Part shown: in pieces, positions 17,718 to 24,622 of the stretch
Numbering within the stretch: the stretch's first letter is position 1
Layout of the letters: the number at the start of each line of letters is the position of its first letter
Assembly (NCBI RefSeq): GCF_011947265.1
Contig: NZ_JAATHD010000016.1
Coordinates: 91,830-155,829 of the forward strand
Length of the DNA: 64,000 nt
Direction: 5' to 3'
From: Paenibacillus sp. HB172176
Lineage (GTDB): Bacteria > Bacillota > Bacilli > Paenibacillales > Paenibacillaceae
The notes under the pieces: generated by a model
What the model saw: the letters and a program-made list of their open reading frames with translations, nothing else
The model's database searches: none
What the model was told of the DNA's origin: nothing
Position numbers and translations under genes: made by a program

Positions 17718-17811
17718 TCGGTTCACTCCTTCCACCATAGACGTTCATGTAAGCTCCCCGACTCCTAGAGCGGATCCTCGCTTATAGCGGACCGTCCGAC
17801 TTATGAACAAC
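17718..17811 (-). ncRNA. Candidate L19 leader RNA
   Basis: The approximately 95 nt between the predicted rplS start site and its ribosome binding site are GC-rich and can fold, with a stem built on GGTCCGC...GCGAGGATCC around 17765-17795. An L19 leader family is known ahead of rplS in bacilli. Assignment rests on position and foldability only; no covariance-model match could be made. Confidence 0.4.
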
Positions 17812-17818
17812 ATTAGAA

Positions 17819-17847
17819 ATTTTACCATAGTTGATCATCCAAATCAA
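17819..17847 (-). promoter_or_regulatory. Sigma-A promoter for rplS
   Basis: Minus strand: minus-35 TTGATT (17847-17842), 17-bp spacer ending in TGG, minus-10 TAAAAT (17824-17819) with TG extension. Correctly placed about 100 nt upstream of the rplS ATG. Confidence 0.7.
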
Positions 17848-17925
17848 CCTATTAAATTTTTATTTATGGACAGCGTTTTCTTTTGTATACTACCTATGTA
17901 ATTATCCATTCTGCGGAGGTGCCCT

Positions 17926-19371
17926 TTGTCAGTCATAACATGCCTACATACTATTGCTCGAAAAACGGCTTATCTTCTTCTCGTCGCGCTATTGCTGACT
18001 TCCCTGTCTCTCTCTTATGCCGATGCGCAGGCGGCGCCCGGCGCAAGCTTTACAGATACGGAAAACCACTGGGCCAAAACGTATATCGATTGGGCCGTTG
18101 CGGAAGGCCTTGTCAACGGCTACGAGGACGGCTCCTTCAAGCCGGACAAGTCGGTCAGCGAAATCGAATTCCTCGCCATGCTGCTGCGCGCCTATCATGT
18201 TGTCGGCGCAAGCGATGAGAAGCCGGGAGATTGGTCCGCCGCTTATTACGACTACGCCTCGCTTCTCAATTGGCCCGTTTCGAATAATCGCGCTGCGCAA
18301 CAACCCTTCCTCCGGGGCGATACCGCCATCATTCTGCAAGCGGCCGTCAGAGGACAAGCGGCGACGGAGAATCAGTCCGTGCAGTGGCTGCTCGACGAAG
18401 GCATCTCGAAAGGCAGAGCCTCGGCGACGATTGCGGGCTTCGATTCCAATGAAAGTCTAACGAGAGCCGAGTCGCTCACCTTCTTGTTCAAGCTGAAGCA
18501 ATATACCTCCTCCCTGTCGGACGCCGTCATTCCTCAAGAGCAGACTCGTTTCAAGCTGCAAGACATCGCTTTGCGCGATTCCTCCGACAGGCTGGTCAAG
18601 AAGCTGGGCGAGCCAGCCAGAATCGAGCCAAGCGGCAATAACTATAATTGGTATGTTTACAATAGCTCCTATTCGGCTTTCGCCATGTTCGGCGTCTCGA
18701 ACGGGCAGGTTGTCGCCCTGTACGCCATGAACCCCGATAGCTGGACAATGCCGCTTGGCCTGTCTCTTGGAGAATCGCTCGCCGACATCAAGAAGAAGCT
18801 GAGCGCTGCCGCCATCTCAGCCCAAGAGCAGAAGGACATCTCTTACAGCTTCTCGATGAATGACGAACGATCGGCCTACTTCATCGATTCGCAATCGGGG
18901 AGTAAAGTCATTGGACTTCTTCATCAATTGCAAGCCTTCTCAGGGGCGAAGCCAGCCAGCGCCGACACGGACAAGCTCCGCAACGCGATGGAGCGGGAGC
19001 TGTTCGACCTCGTGAACGCGGAACGCGCAGAACGCGGCATCTCCTTGTTGAAATGGGATGACGTGGCGGCAACGGCAGCCAGAAAGCACAGCGAGGATAT
19101 GATGAAAAATCATTATTTCAGTCATACGAATCAGAAGAGTCAATCTCCATTCGACCGGATGAAGGCCGAGGGCGTCTCCTACAGTCGGGCAGCCGAGAAT
19201 ATAGCGTCCGGCTATGCAAACAGTATACTGACGCACTACATCCTGCTCAATTCAACATCGGGTCATCGAGAGACGATCCTCGATTCCAAATTATCCAGGC
19301 TTGGAACCGGCGTTGCTTTCGGCGGTGAATACGGCATCTACTATACGCAGGATTACTTCACGCCGAATTAG
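17926..19371 (+). CDS. Exported SLH-domain / CAP (SCP-like) domain protein
   Basis: 481 residues from TTG, with GGAGG 6 nt upstream. A signal peptide (TAYLLLVALLLTSLSLSYADAQA) leads to S-layer-homology-like sequence (FTDTENHWAKTYIDWAVAEG, GYEDGSFKPDKSVSEIEFLA; about 40-190). A middle domain of the CAP-associated type follows (KKLGEPARIEPSGNNYNWYV; about 220-330), then a C-terminal CAP domain (ELFDLVNAERAERGISLLKW, HSEDMMKNHYFSH, AENIASGY, GHRETILDSKLSRLGTGVAF). It is probably held at the cell wall; similar CAP proteins occur in spore and cell-envelope contexts, but no activity can be assigned. It is the only plus-strand gene between comM and tmcAL. Confidence 0.85.
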   Translation: MSVITCLHTIARKTAYLLLVALLLTSLSLSYADAQAAPGASFTDTENHWAKTYIDWAVAEGLVNGYEDGSFKPDKSVSEIEFLAMLLRAYHVVGASDEKPGDWSAAYYDYASLLNWPVSNNRAAQQPFLRGDTAIILQAAVRGQAATENQSVQWLLDEGISKGRASATIAGFDSNESLTRAESLTFLFKLKQYTSSLSDAVIPQEQTRFKLQDIALRDSSDRLVKKLGEPARIEPSGNNYNWYVYNSSYSAFAMFGVSNGQVVALYAMNPDSWTMPLGLSLGESLADIKKKLSAAAISAQEQKDISYSFSMNDERSAYFIDSQSGSKVIGLLHQLQAFSGAKPASADTDKLRNAMERELFDLVNAERAERGISLLKWDDVAATAARKHSEDMMKNHYFSHTNQKSQSPFDRMKAEGVSYSRAAENIASGYANSILTHYILLNSTSGHRETILDSKLSRLGTGVAFGGEYGIYYTQDYFTPN

Positions 19372-19486
19372 CCCTTGTCCAATGATCTTTGATCATGCAT
19401 ACGAGGCTCTTCGCATGAGCGCCTTCCCATTGTCCTGCTATAGCTAAAAGCGCTTTTGGAAGCAGGGTCCCTGGCGCTTTGCGCGC

Positions 19487-19529
19487 AAACAGCCCTCCAT
19501 TGAACGTTTCGTTCGATGGAGGGCTGTTT
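19487..19529. terminator. Long bidirectional hairpin between the CAP gene and trmD
   Basis: AAACAGCCCTCCAT (19487-19500) pairs perfectly with ATGGAGGGCTGTTT (19516-19529). The loop itself pairs GAACG/CGTTC around TTT, so nearly 20 bp close on a 3-nt loop. It is flanked by TTTATT on one side and TTTGCG on the other, suiting both convergent transcripts. Smaller palindromes (AAAAGCGCTTTT at 19446) lie alongside. Confidence 0.8.
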
Positions 19530-19552
19530 ATTCGCAAGGGATGCCGCAAACG

Positions 19553-19570
19553 AAGCGTTCATGAACGCTT
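19553..19570. repeat. 18-bp perfect palindrome over the trmD stop codon
   Basis: AAGCGTTCATGAACGCTT reads the same on both strands and includes the trmD TGA. It probably adds to transcript 3'-end structure; a protein-binding role cannot be excluded. Confidence 0.6.
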
Positions 19571-20305
19571 CCTGTCCGATTTCCTGAGGTTCGCAAGCCA
19601 TTCCCGCTCCTTGTCCGTCAGCTCGGCCTGCTCTAGCAGGTCGGGACGCCGACTCAAGGTACGCAGCAGAGATTGCTCTCTGCGCCAGCTGTCGATGCGG
19701 GCGTGATGACCGGAAATCAGCACCTCGGGCACGGACCAGCCTCTGAATTCGGGAGGCCTCGTATAATGCGGATATTCCAGCAAACCCGTGCTGTACGAAT
19801 CGGTCACAGCCGAGCTTTCGTTGCCCAGCACGCCCGGCAACAGTCTGACGACGCTGTCAATAACCGCCATCGCCGGAATCTCTCCTCCGGTCAGCACATA
19901 GTCGCCAATAGACAGTTCATCCGTCACCAAGTGCTCTCTTATGCGCTCGTCATAGCCTTCATAGTGGCCGCAAATAAAGATGAGATGCTCTTCCTTCGAC
20001 AGCTCCTCGGCCTTCGACTGATTGAACGTCTGCCCCTGCGGGCACATGAGCACAACTCGCGGCTTAACGGACTCTCCTCCAAGGAGATCTTCCACCGCCG
20101 CGAACACAGGCTCAGGCTTCAGCACCATCCCGCCTCCGCCGCCATAAGGATAATCATCCACTGTGTTATGCTTGTTGTTCGCATAGTCGCGAAAATTGAT
20201 AGCCTGAAGCTCTACAATGCCCTTCTCTTTCGCCTTCCCGAGTATGCTCGCCCCGAACACCCCGTCGAACATTTCCGGGAACAGCGTCAGTACATCGATT
20301 CTCAT
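19559..20305 (-). CDS. trmD: tRNA (guanine-37-N1)-methyltransferase
   Basis: 248 residues. It methylates G37 next to the anticodon with SAM and so prevents frameshifting. The SPOUT trefoil-knot region shows HYEGYDERIREHLVTDELSIGDYVLTGGE and the C-terminus has YPHYTRPPEFRGWSVPEVLISGHH, both diagnostic. It begins MRIDVLTLFPEMFDGVFGAS. It follows rimM by 2 nt, the conserved ribosome/tRNA maturation pairing, and ends at a palindrome. Confidence 0.97.
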   Translation of the reverse strand: MRIDVLTLFPEMFDGVFGASILGKAKEKGIVELQAINFRDYANNKHNTVDDYPYGGGGGMVLKPEPVFAAVEDLLGGESVKPRVVLMCPQGQTFNQSKAEELSKEEHLIFICGHYEGYDERIREHLVTDELSIGDYVLTGGEIPAMAVIDSVVRLLPGVLGNESSAVTDSYSTGLLEYPHYTRPPEFRGWSVPEVLISGHHARIDSWRREQSLLRTLSRRPDLLEQAELTDKEREWLANLRKSDRKRS

Positions 20306-20307
20306 GG

Positions 20308-20832
20308 CTAGATCAGCCCTTCCATCAGCCGGACGGTGACAAGCTTCTCAGCAACGTTCACATGAAGCACAACCTCGTCAATAACGGGCAGCAGAATTTG
20401 CGCCCCTCGGCTCTTGGGGCGATTAACGACCCACACATCATTGGCTCCCGGACTAAGAATTTCGCTGATCTCCCCAAGCTGCTCGCCGTCTTCCGTTACA
20501 ACCGCACAGCCGATAATCTGATGATAATAATATTGACCATCCTCCAGCTCCTCCTGATCCCCCTCGGAGATTTGCAGATTCCAGCCCTTGTATTGCTCCA
20601 CTTGATTAATATTGTCAAAGCCCTGCAGTCTGAGAATATATACATTCTTCTGCTTGCGAGAGGCCGTTATTTTCACTTCCCGAGATTCGCCCGTCTTTTC
20701 GTCCGCCATCCGCAGCACGCTGCCGACCGCGAAGCGCTGTTCGGCGAAATCGCTTTGCGATAAAATTTTTAGCTCGCCGCGAATGCCGTGCGTATTGACA
20801 ATCTTGCCGACGGTATACCATTTTTCGCTCAT
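20308..20832 (-). CDS. rimM: RimM, 16S rRNA processing / 30S maturation factor
   Basis: 174 residues from ATG 20832 (MSEKWYTVGKIVNTHGIRGE), with AAGGA 8 nt upstream; upstream in-frame Mets have no such site. An N-terminal RimM domain is followed by a PRC barrel (GQYYYHQIIGCAVVTEDGEQLGEISEIL). It binds S19 and assists 30S head assembly. It is 2 nt upstream of trmD. A ylqD-type gene, which lies between khpA and rimM in Bacillus, is absent. Confidence 0.95.
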   Translation of the reverse strand: MSEKWYTVGKIVNTHGIRGELKILSQSDFAEQRFAVGSVLRMADEKTGESREVKITASRKQKNVYILRLQGFDNINQVEQYKGWNLQISEGDQEELEDGQYYYHQIIGCAVVTEDGEQLGEISEILSPGANDVWVVNRPKSRGAQILLPVIDEVVLHVNVAEKLVTVRLMEGLI

Positions 20833-20874
20833 TTCACCATTCCTTCTTCTCATATTCCCTTTATTATACCATGC

Positions 20875-20906
20875 AAAAGAGGGCCAGGACATGCATCCCA
20901 ACCCTC
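20875..20906 (-). terminator. Weak attenuator-like hairpin between khpA and rimM
   Basis: On the minus strand GAGGG (20906-20902 side) pairs with CCCTC, enclosing a GGGATGCATGTCC inner stem, and is followed by TTTT. The short stem suggests partial read-through into rimM-trmD. Confidence 0.45.
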
Positions 20907-20919
20907 GACGTGCGTCCGT

Positions 20920-21150
20920 CTATGAATCAATATCAACGATAACGCGCTTATTCGATTTGACCGAAGCCGACGTTACGACGGTGCGAATCGCTTTCGCGAT
21001 TCGACCTTGCTTTCCGATGATCTTGCCTACATCTTCGGGGTGAACGGACAGCTGGTAAATCGTGCTGCGCTCATCGTCCTTGACCTCGACTCGCACCTCT
21101 TCCGGATGATCCACTAAAGCCTTCGCTATGACAAGAATTAATTCTTTCAT
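20920..21150 (-). CDS. khpA: KhpA (YlqC), KH-domain RNA-binding protein
   Basis: 76 residues forming one KH domain, with the GxxG loop in VGKIIGKQGRIAKAIRTVV. KhpA pairs with KhpB (Jag/EloR) in Gram-positive bacteria and affects cell-wall elongation through RNA binding. It lies between rpsP and rimM, its conserved place, 25 nt after rpsP. Confidence 0.95.
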   Translation of the reverse strand: MKELILVIAKALVDHPEEVRVEVKDDERSTIYQLSVHPEDVGKIIGKQGRIAKAIRTVVTSASVKSNKRVIVDIDS

Positions 21151-21175
21151 TACAAAGCCCTCCGCTCTTCAACAG

Positions 21176-21448
21176 TTATTTCTGTTGCTTAAGCTCATGG
21201 AACTTCTTCATCACACCCGCTTTGGAAAGCAAGTTGCGAACCGTATCAGAAGCTTGCGCTCCAGTTTGCAGCCATTTCAGAGCTTTCTCTTCGTCAATAG
21301 CGACTTCAGCTGGAACAGCAACCGGATTGTAAGTACCGATTTCTTCAATAAAACGTCCATCACGAGGGGAACGGGAATCCGAAACCACTACGCGGTAGAA
21401 CGGCGCTTTGTGTGCACCCATGCGTTTCAAACGAATACGTACTGCCAT
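21176..21448 (-). CDS. rpsP: 30S ribosomal protein S16
   Basis: 90 residues starting MAVRIRLKRMGAHKAPFYRVVVSDS, with GTYNPV and LKWLQTGAQASDTVRNLL, all diagnostic of S16. AAGGAGGTGA lies just upstream of the ATG. It is separated from ffh by 200 nt that hold a large inverted repeat, so it may be uncoupled from ffh transcription. Confidence 0.98.
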   Translation of the reverse strand: MAVRIRLKRMGAHKAPFYRVVVSDSRSPRDGRFIEEIGTYNPVAVPAEVAIDEEKALKWLQTGAQASDTVRNLLSKAGVMKKFHELKQQK

Positions 21449-21498
21449 TATTCATTCACCTCCTTCGATTAATAAAAACAATATGCGTGCATTGCTGC

Positions 21499-21615
21499 GA
21501 GAACAGATCAATCTTCCAATCGCTGTTGTCCCCCAATTTCTTCATTCATACTCAAAGCGGTTGAAATTGTGGGACAAAGGCGAACGCTATCGCTTTTCCA
21601 GATCAATCTGTTCTC
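21499..21615. repeat. 117-nt nested inverted repeat between ffh and rpsP
   Basis: The outer arms GAGAACAGAT (21499-21508) and ATCTGTTCTC (21606-21615) are perfect. The inner arms TTGTCCCCCAATTTC (21526-21540) and GAAATTGTGGGACAA (21563-21577) match at 14 of 15 positions. CAGATCAATCT also occurs as a direct repeat near both ends, and GCGA/TCGC forms a small side stem. No T-run follows either end, so it is not a plain terminator. It could be a non-autonomous palindromic repeat element or a structured leader of rpsP. Confidence 0.75.
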
Positions 21616-21648
21616 TCCGCAGATACGTTTCAGCGTGTTAATTTTACA

Positions 21649-23037
21649 CTAAAACGGAAATTTCATGTTTTTGCCCATTAGACCTTTGAGGCCTTTCTTG
21701 CCGCCCTTCATGCCTTTCGGACCCTTCGGCCCCATCATCGACGAGAATTGCTTCATCATCTTGCGCATATCGTCGAATTGCTTGATCAAGCGATTAACCT
21801 CGACTACAGTGGTTCCGCTTCCCGCAGCCACGCGCTTGCGCCTGCTGTGATTCAGCAGCTCCGGCTTTGACTTCTCTTCCTTGGTCATGGAGCGGACGAT
21901 CGCCTCAATTCGGCTGATCTGCTTCTCGTCGACCTTGAGATCCTTCATATTGCCCTTCATCTTGCCCATGCCGGGAAGCATATCCATAATCTGATCAATC
22001 GGCCCCATCTTTCTGACCTGCTCCATCTGATCCAGAAAATCATCGAAGGTGAATTCCGCAGTGCGCATCTTGCGCTCCATCTCGGCAGCCTTCTCCGCGT
22101 CGATGCCGGCCTGCGCCTTCTCGATCAGAGACAGCATATCGCCCATACCGAGAATTCGCGAAGCCATGCGCTCCGGATGGAACGGCTCGAGCGAATCGAT
22201 CTTCTCGCCCATCGCGGCGAACTTGATCGGCGTGCCTGTAACGGCTTTGACCGACAGCGCCGCGCCGCCCCTTGTATCGCCGTCCAGCTTGGTCAACACG
22301 ACGCCCGACAGCTCGAGCTGCTCATGGAAGCTCTGCGCAACGTTAACCGCATCCTGACCGGTCATCGCATCGACGACCAGCAGAACTTCATCCGGCTTCA
22401 CATACTCATGAATTTGCTTCAATTCGTTCATGAGCTCTTCGTCGATATGCAACCGGCCCGCCGTATCGAAGATCACATAATCGTTGCCGTTCTCCTTCGC
22501 CTGCTGAAGACCTTGCTTCGCAATCTCGACGGGAGACACCTGGTCGCCCAGCGCGAATACCGGCGCGGAGATTTGCTCGCCGAGCACTTGCAATTGCTTG
22601 ATTGCAGCCGGGCGATAAATATCGCAGGCAACCAGCAAAGGCTTATGATTGCTCTTCTGAAGCAGTCTGGCGAGCTTGCCCGTGGTCGTCGTCTTGCCCG
22701 CGCCCTGCAGGCCGACCATCATAATGACGGTCGGCGGCTTGTTCGCCTTGGCAAGCTTCGACTGCGTGCCGCCCATGAGCTCCGTCAGCTCTTTGTTGAC
22801 AATATCGACAACCACCATGCCTGGCGTGAAGCTCTTGGACACATCCAGCCCGATGGCTTGTTCCTTCACCTTCGCGATGAAATCCTTCACGACCTTGAAG
22901 TTAACGTCGGCTTCCAGAAGCGCCAGGCGAACCTCACGCATCGCTTCATTAACATCGGCCTCCGATACCTTGCCTTTGCCCTTCAGCTTTCCGAACACAT
23001 TTTGCAGCCGACTGCTTAAGCTTTCAAATGCTGCCAT
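21649..23037 (-). CDS. ffh: Ffh (SRP54), signal recognition particle GTPase
   Basis: 462 residues. The NG domain has GLQGAGKTTTTGKLARLL, DTAGRLHIDEELMNEL and TKLDGDTRGGAALS. The C-terminal M domain is rich in Met and Gly and ends in a Lys/Gly/Met tail. With SRP RNA it brings membrane-protein nascent chains to FtsY. It overlaps ylxM by 22 nt and so is translationally coupled to it, the standard arrangement. Confidence 0.97.
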   Translation of the reverse strand: MAAFESLSSRLQNVFGKLKGKGKVSEADVNEAMREVRLALLEADVNFKVVKDFIAKVKEQAIGLDVSKSFTPGMVVVDIVNKELTELMGGTQSKLAKANKPPTVIMMVGLQGAGKTTTTGKLARLLQKSNHKPLLVACDIYRPAAIKQLQVLGEQISAPVFALGDQVSPVEIAKQGLQQAKENGNDYVIFDTAGRLHIDEELMNELKQIHEYVKPDEVLLVVDAMTGQDAVNVAQSFHEQLELSGVVLTKLDGDTRGGAALSVKAVTGTPIKFAAMGEKIDSLEPFHPERMASRILGMGDMLSLIEKAQAGIDAEKAAEMERKMRTAEFTFDDFLDQMEQVRKMGPIDQIMDMLPGMGKMKGNMKDLKVDEKQISRIEAIVRSMTKEEKSKPELLNHSRRKRVAAGSGTTVVEVNRLIKQFDDMRKMMKQFSSMMGPKGPKGMKGGKKGLKGLMGKNMKFPF

Positions 23038-23423
23038 GAATCCTCGCCTCCTTCATCTGCCGATTGCTCCGTTGCTTGAAGCTCGGCAATGACTCCCAGC
23101 AACGATTGCTTCTGTTCTTCTTCTATATTCAAATGCTCTACGCGTTTCTCTAATTGCCGGGCCAATCCCACGAGCCGCTCATGCTTGACCAGCAGCTCCA
23201 GCTTGCTCTCATAGCTCTCAAGCGTTGATTCAACCCGCTTCATGTTGTCATGCACCGCTTGCCGGGTAATGCCAAGCTCCGCGGCAATCTCGCCAAGCGA
23301 ATAGTCGTCATGATAATAATACGAGAAAATCATGCGTTGCTTCTCCGTGAGCAAGCTCTCGTAGAAATCGAACAGCAGATTCGCTCTTGTTGTTCTGGTT
23401 AAGGCATCCGGTTCAATCGTCAT
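23016..23423 (-). CDS. ylxM: YlxM, SRP-associated helix-turn-helix protein
   Basis: 135 residues. The N-terminal half resembles a sigma-70 region 4 HTH (LLTEKQRMIFSYYYHDDYSL, EIAAELGITRQAVHDNMKR); the rest is helical and Glu-rich. The UPF0122 family is always next to ffh or ftsY and influences SRP function; direct gene regulation is not established. AAGGAGG lies 11 nt before the ATG. First gene of the ylxM-ffh unit. Confidence 0.93.
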   Translation of the reverse strand: MTIEPDALTRTTRANLLFDFYESLLTEKQRMIFSYYYHDDYSLGEIAAELGITRQAVHDNMKRVESTLESYESKLELLVKHERLVGLARQLEKRVEHLNIEEEQKQSLLGVIAELQATEQSADEGGEDSWQHLKA

Positions 23424-23499
23424 CAGCGCCCGCGCCTCCTTCTCTCTGACGAGAAAAAGCTGTCAAGGCTCCATCCTTTACAGCCGTACAACGTTCCTT

Positions 23500-23529
23500 A
23501 TCATACATGAAAGCGAAGCATGCTGTCAA
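23500..23529 (-). promoter_or_regulatory. Sigma-A promoter for ylxM-ffh
   Basis: Minus strand: minus-35 TTGACA (23529-23524), 18-bp spacer, minus-10 TATGAT (23505-23500). An inverted repeat with AAGCATGCT arms (23516-23524 and 23546-23554) flanks the minus-35 side, possibly an operator. Confidence 0.7.
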
Positions 23530-23561
23530 GTATATGACCTTGTCAAGCATGCTTTTGCTCC

Positions 23562-24569
23562 TTATTGCGCGGTTTCGGATTCTTCTTCTTGCTGTGGGCC
23601 GACCAATCCGGCGAACAAGGCATGTACGAATTGATCCGAATCGAAGGTCTGCAGGTCGCCCATCTTCTCGCCCAAACCGACCAGCTTCACCGGAAGATTC
23701 ATCTCATTGCGAATCGCGATAACAATGCCGCCCTTCGCCGTCCCGTCGAGCTTCGTGAGCACAAGCCCGGACACGCCGCTCTTCTCGCCGAACAGCTTCG
23801 CCTGACTGAGCGCGTTCTGTCCGGTCGTCGCATCCAGAACAAGCAGCACCTCATGCGGCGCATCGGGCATTTCCCGCTGAATGACGCGGAAGATCTTGTT
23901 CAGCTCCTCCATCAGATTGCTCTTGTTCTGAAGTCTTCCCGCCGTATCGCACAGCAGCACGTCCACCTTGCGCTGCTTCGCGGCCTGCACCGCGTCGAAC
24001 ATGACGGCGGCCGGATCGGAGCCGGAGGACTGCTTGATCACATCGACGCCGACCCGAGAGCCCCATACCTCAAGCTGCTCGATCGCTCCCGCACGGAAGG
24101 TGTCTCCCGCCGCCATCAGCACGCTCTTGCCTTCGGATTTGAATTTATGAGCCAGCTTGCCGATCGTCGTTGTCTTCCCGACGCCGTTAACGCCGACGAA
24201 CAGAATGACCGTCGTCTGCCCCGGCGGCGCCATCCGAAGCTCAGACTCGTCATCGCCCTTCAGCAAGCCGATCAGCTTCTCTGTAAGGATCGGCTGAAGC
24301 TCGGAAGGCTGCTCGATTCTGCGTTTCTTCACTTCCGCGCGAAGCTCGTCCACCAGCGTCATAACCGTATTCACGCCGACATCCGCGCCGATCAGAATCT
24401 CTTCCAGCTCCTCGTAGAAATCCTCGTCGATCTTCTTCCTGCGGGAGATGAGATCCTCGACCTTCTCCACAAAGGCCGTGCGCGTCTTCGTGAGCCCCTC
24501 CTTGAATACATTCGTAACTGCCTCCGTCTTGGAGGCGATGCTTTCCTTCAATCTTTTAAAAAAACTCAT
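23562..24569 (-). CDS. ftsY: FtsY, SRP receptor GTPase
   Basis: 335 residues from ATG 24569 (MSFFKRLKESI), with GGAGG 10 nt upstream; two upstream Mets are too close to or above that site. The N domain is followed by G-domain motifs FVGVNGVGKTTTIGKLA, DTAGRLQNKSNLMEEL and TKLDGTAKGGIV. It receives SRP-ribosome complexes at the membrane. A short N-terminus without the long acidic A domain of enterobacteria is normal for Bacillota. It lies 53 nt downstream of smc. Confidence 0.97.
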   Translation of the reverse strand: MSFFKRLKESIASKTEAVTNVFKEGLTKTRTAFVEKVEDLISRRKKIDEDFYEELEEILIGADVGVNTVMTLVDELRAEVKKRRIEQPSELQPILTEKLIGLLKGDDESELRMAPPGQTTVILFVGVNGVGKTTTIGKLAHKFKSEGKSVLMAAGDTFRAGAIEQLEVWGSRVGVDVIKQSSGSDPAAVMFDAVQAAKQRKVDVLLCDTAGRLQNKSNLMEELNKIFRVIQREMPDAPHEVLLVLDATTGQNALSQAKLFGEKSGVSGLVLTKLDGTAKGGIVIAIRNEMNLPVKLVGLGEKMGDLQTFDSDQFVHALFAGLVGPQQEEESETAQ

Positions 24570-24622
24570 TGATGTCATTCCTCCATCCATTTGCCGCCGT
24601 CCGCCAAATCTGCAAATACCGT

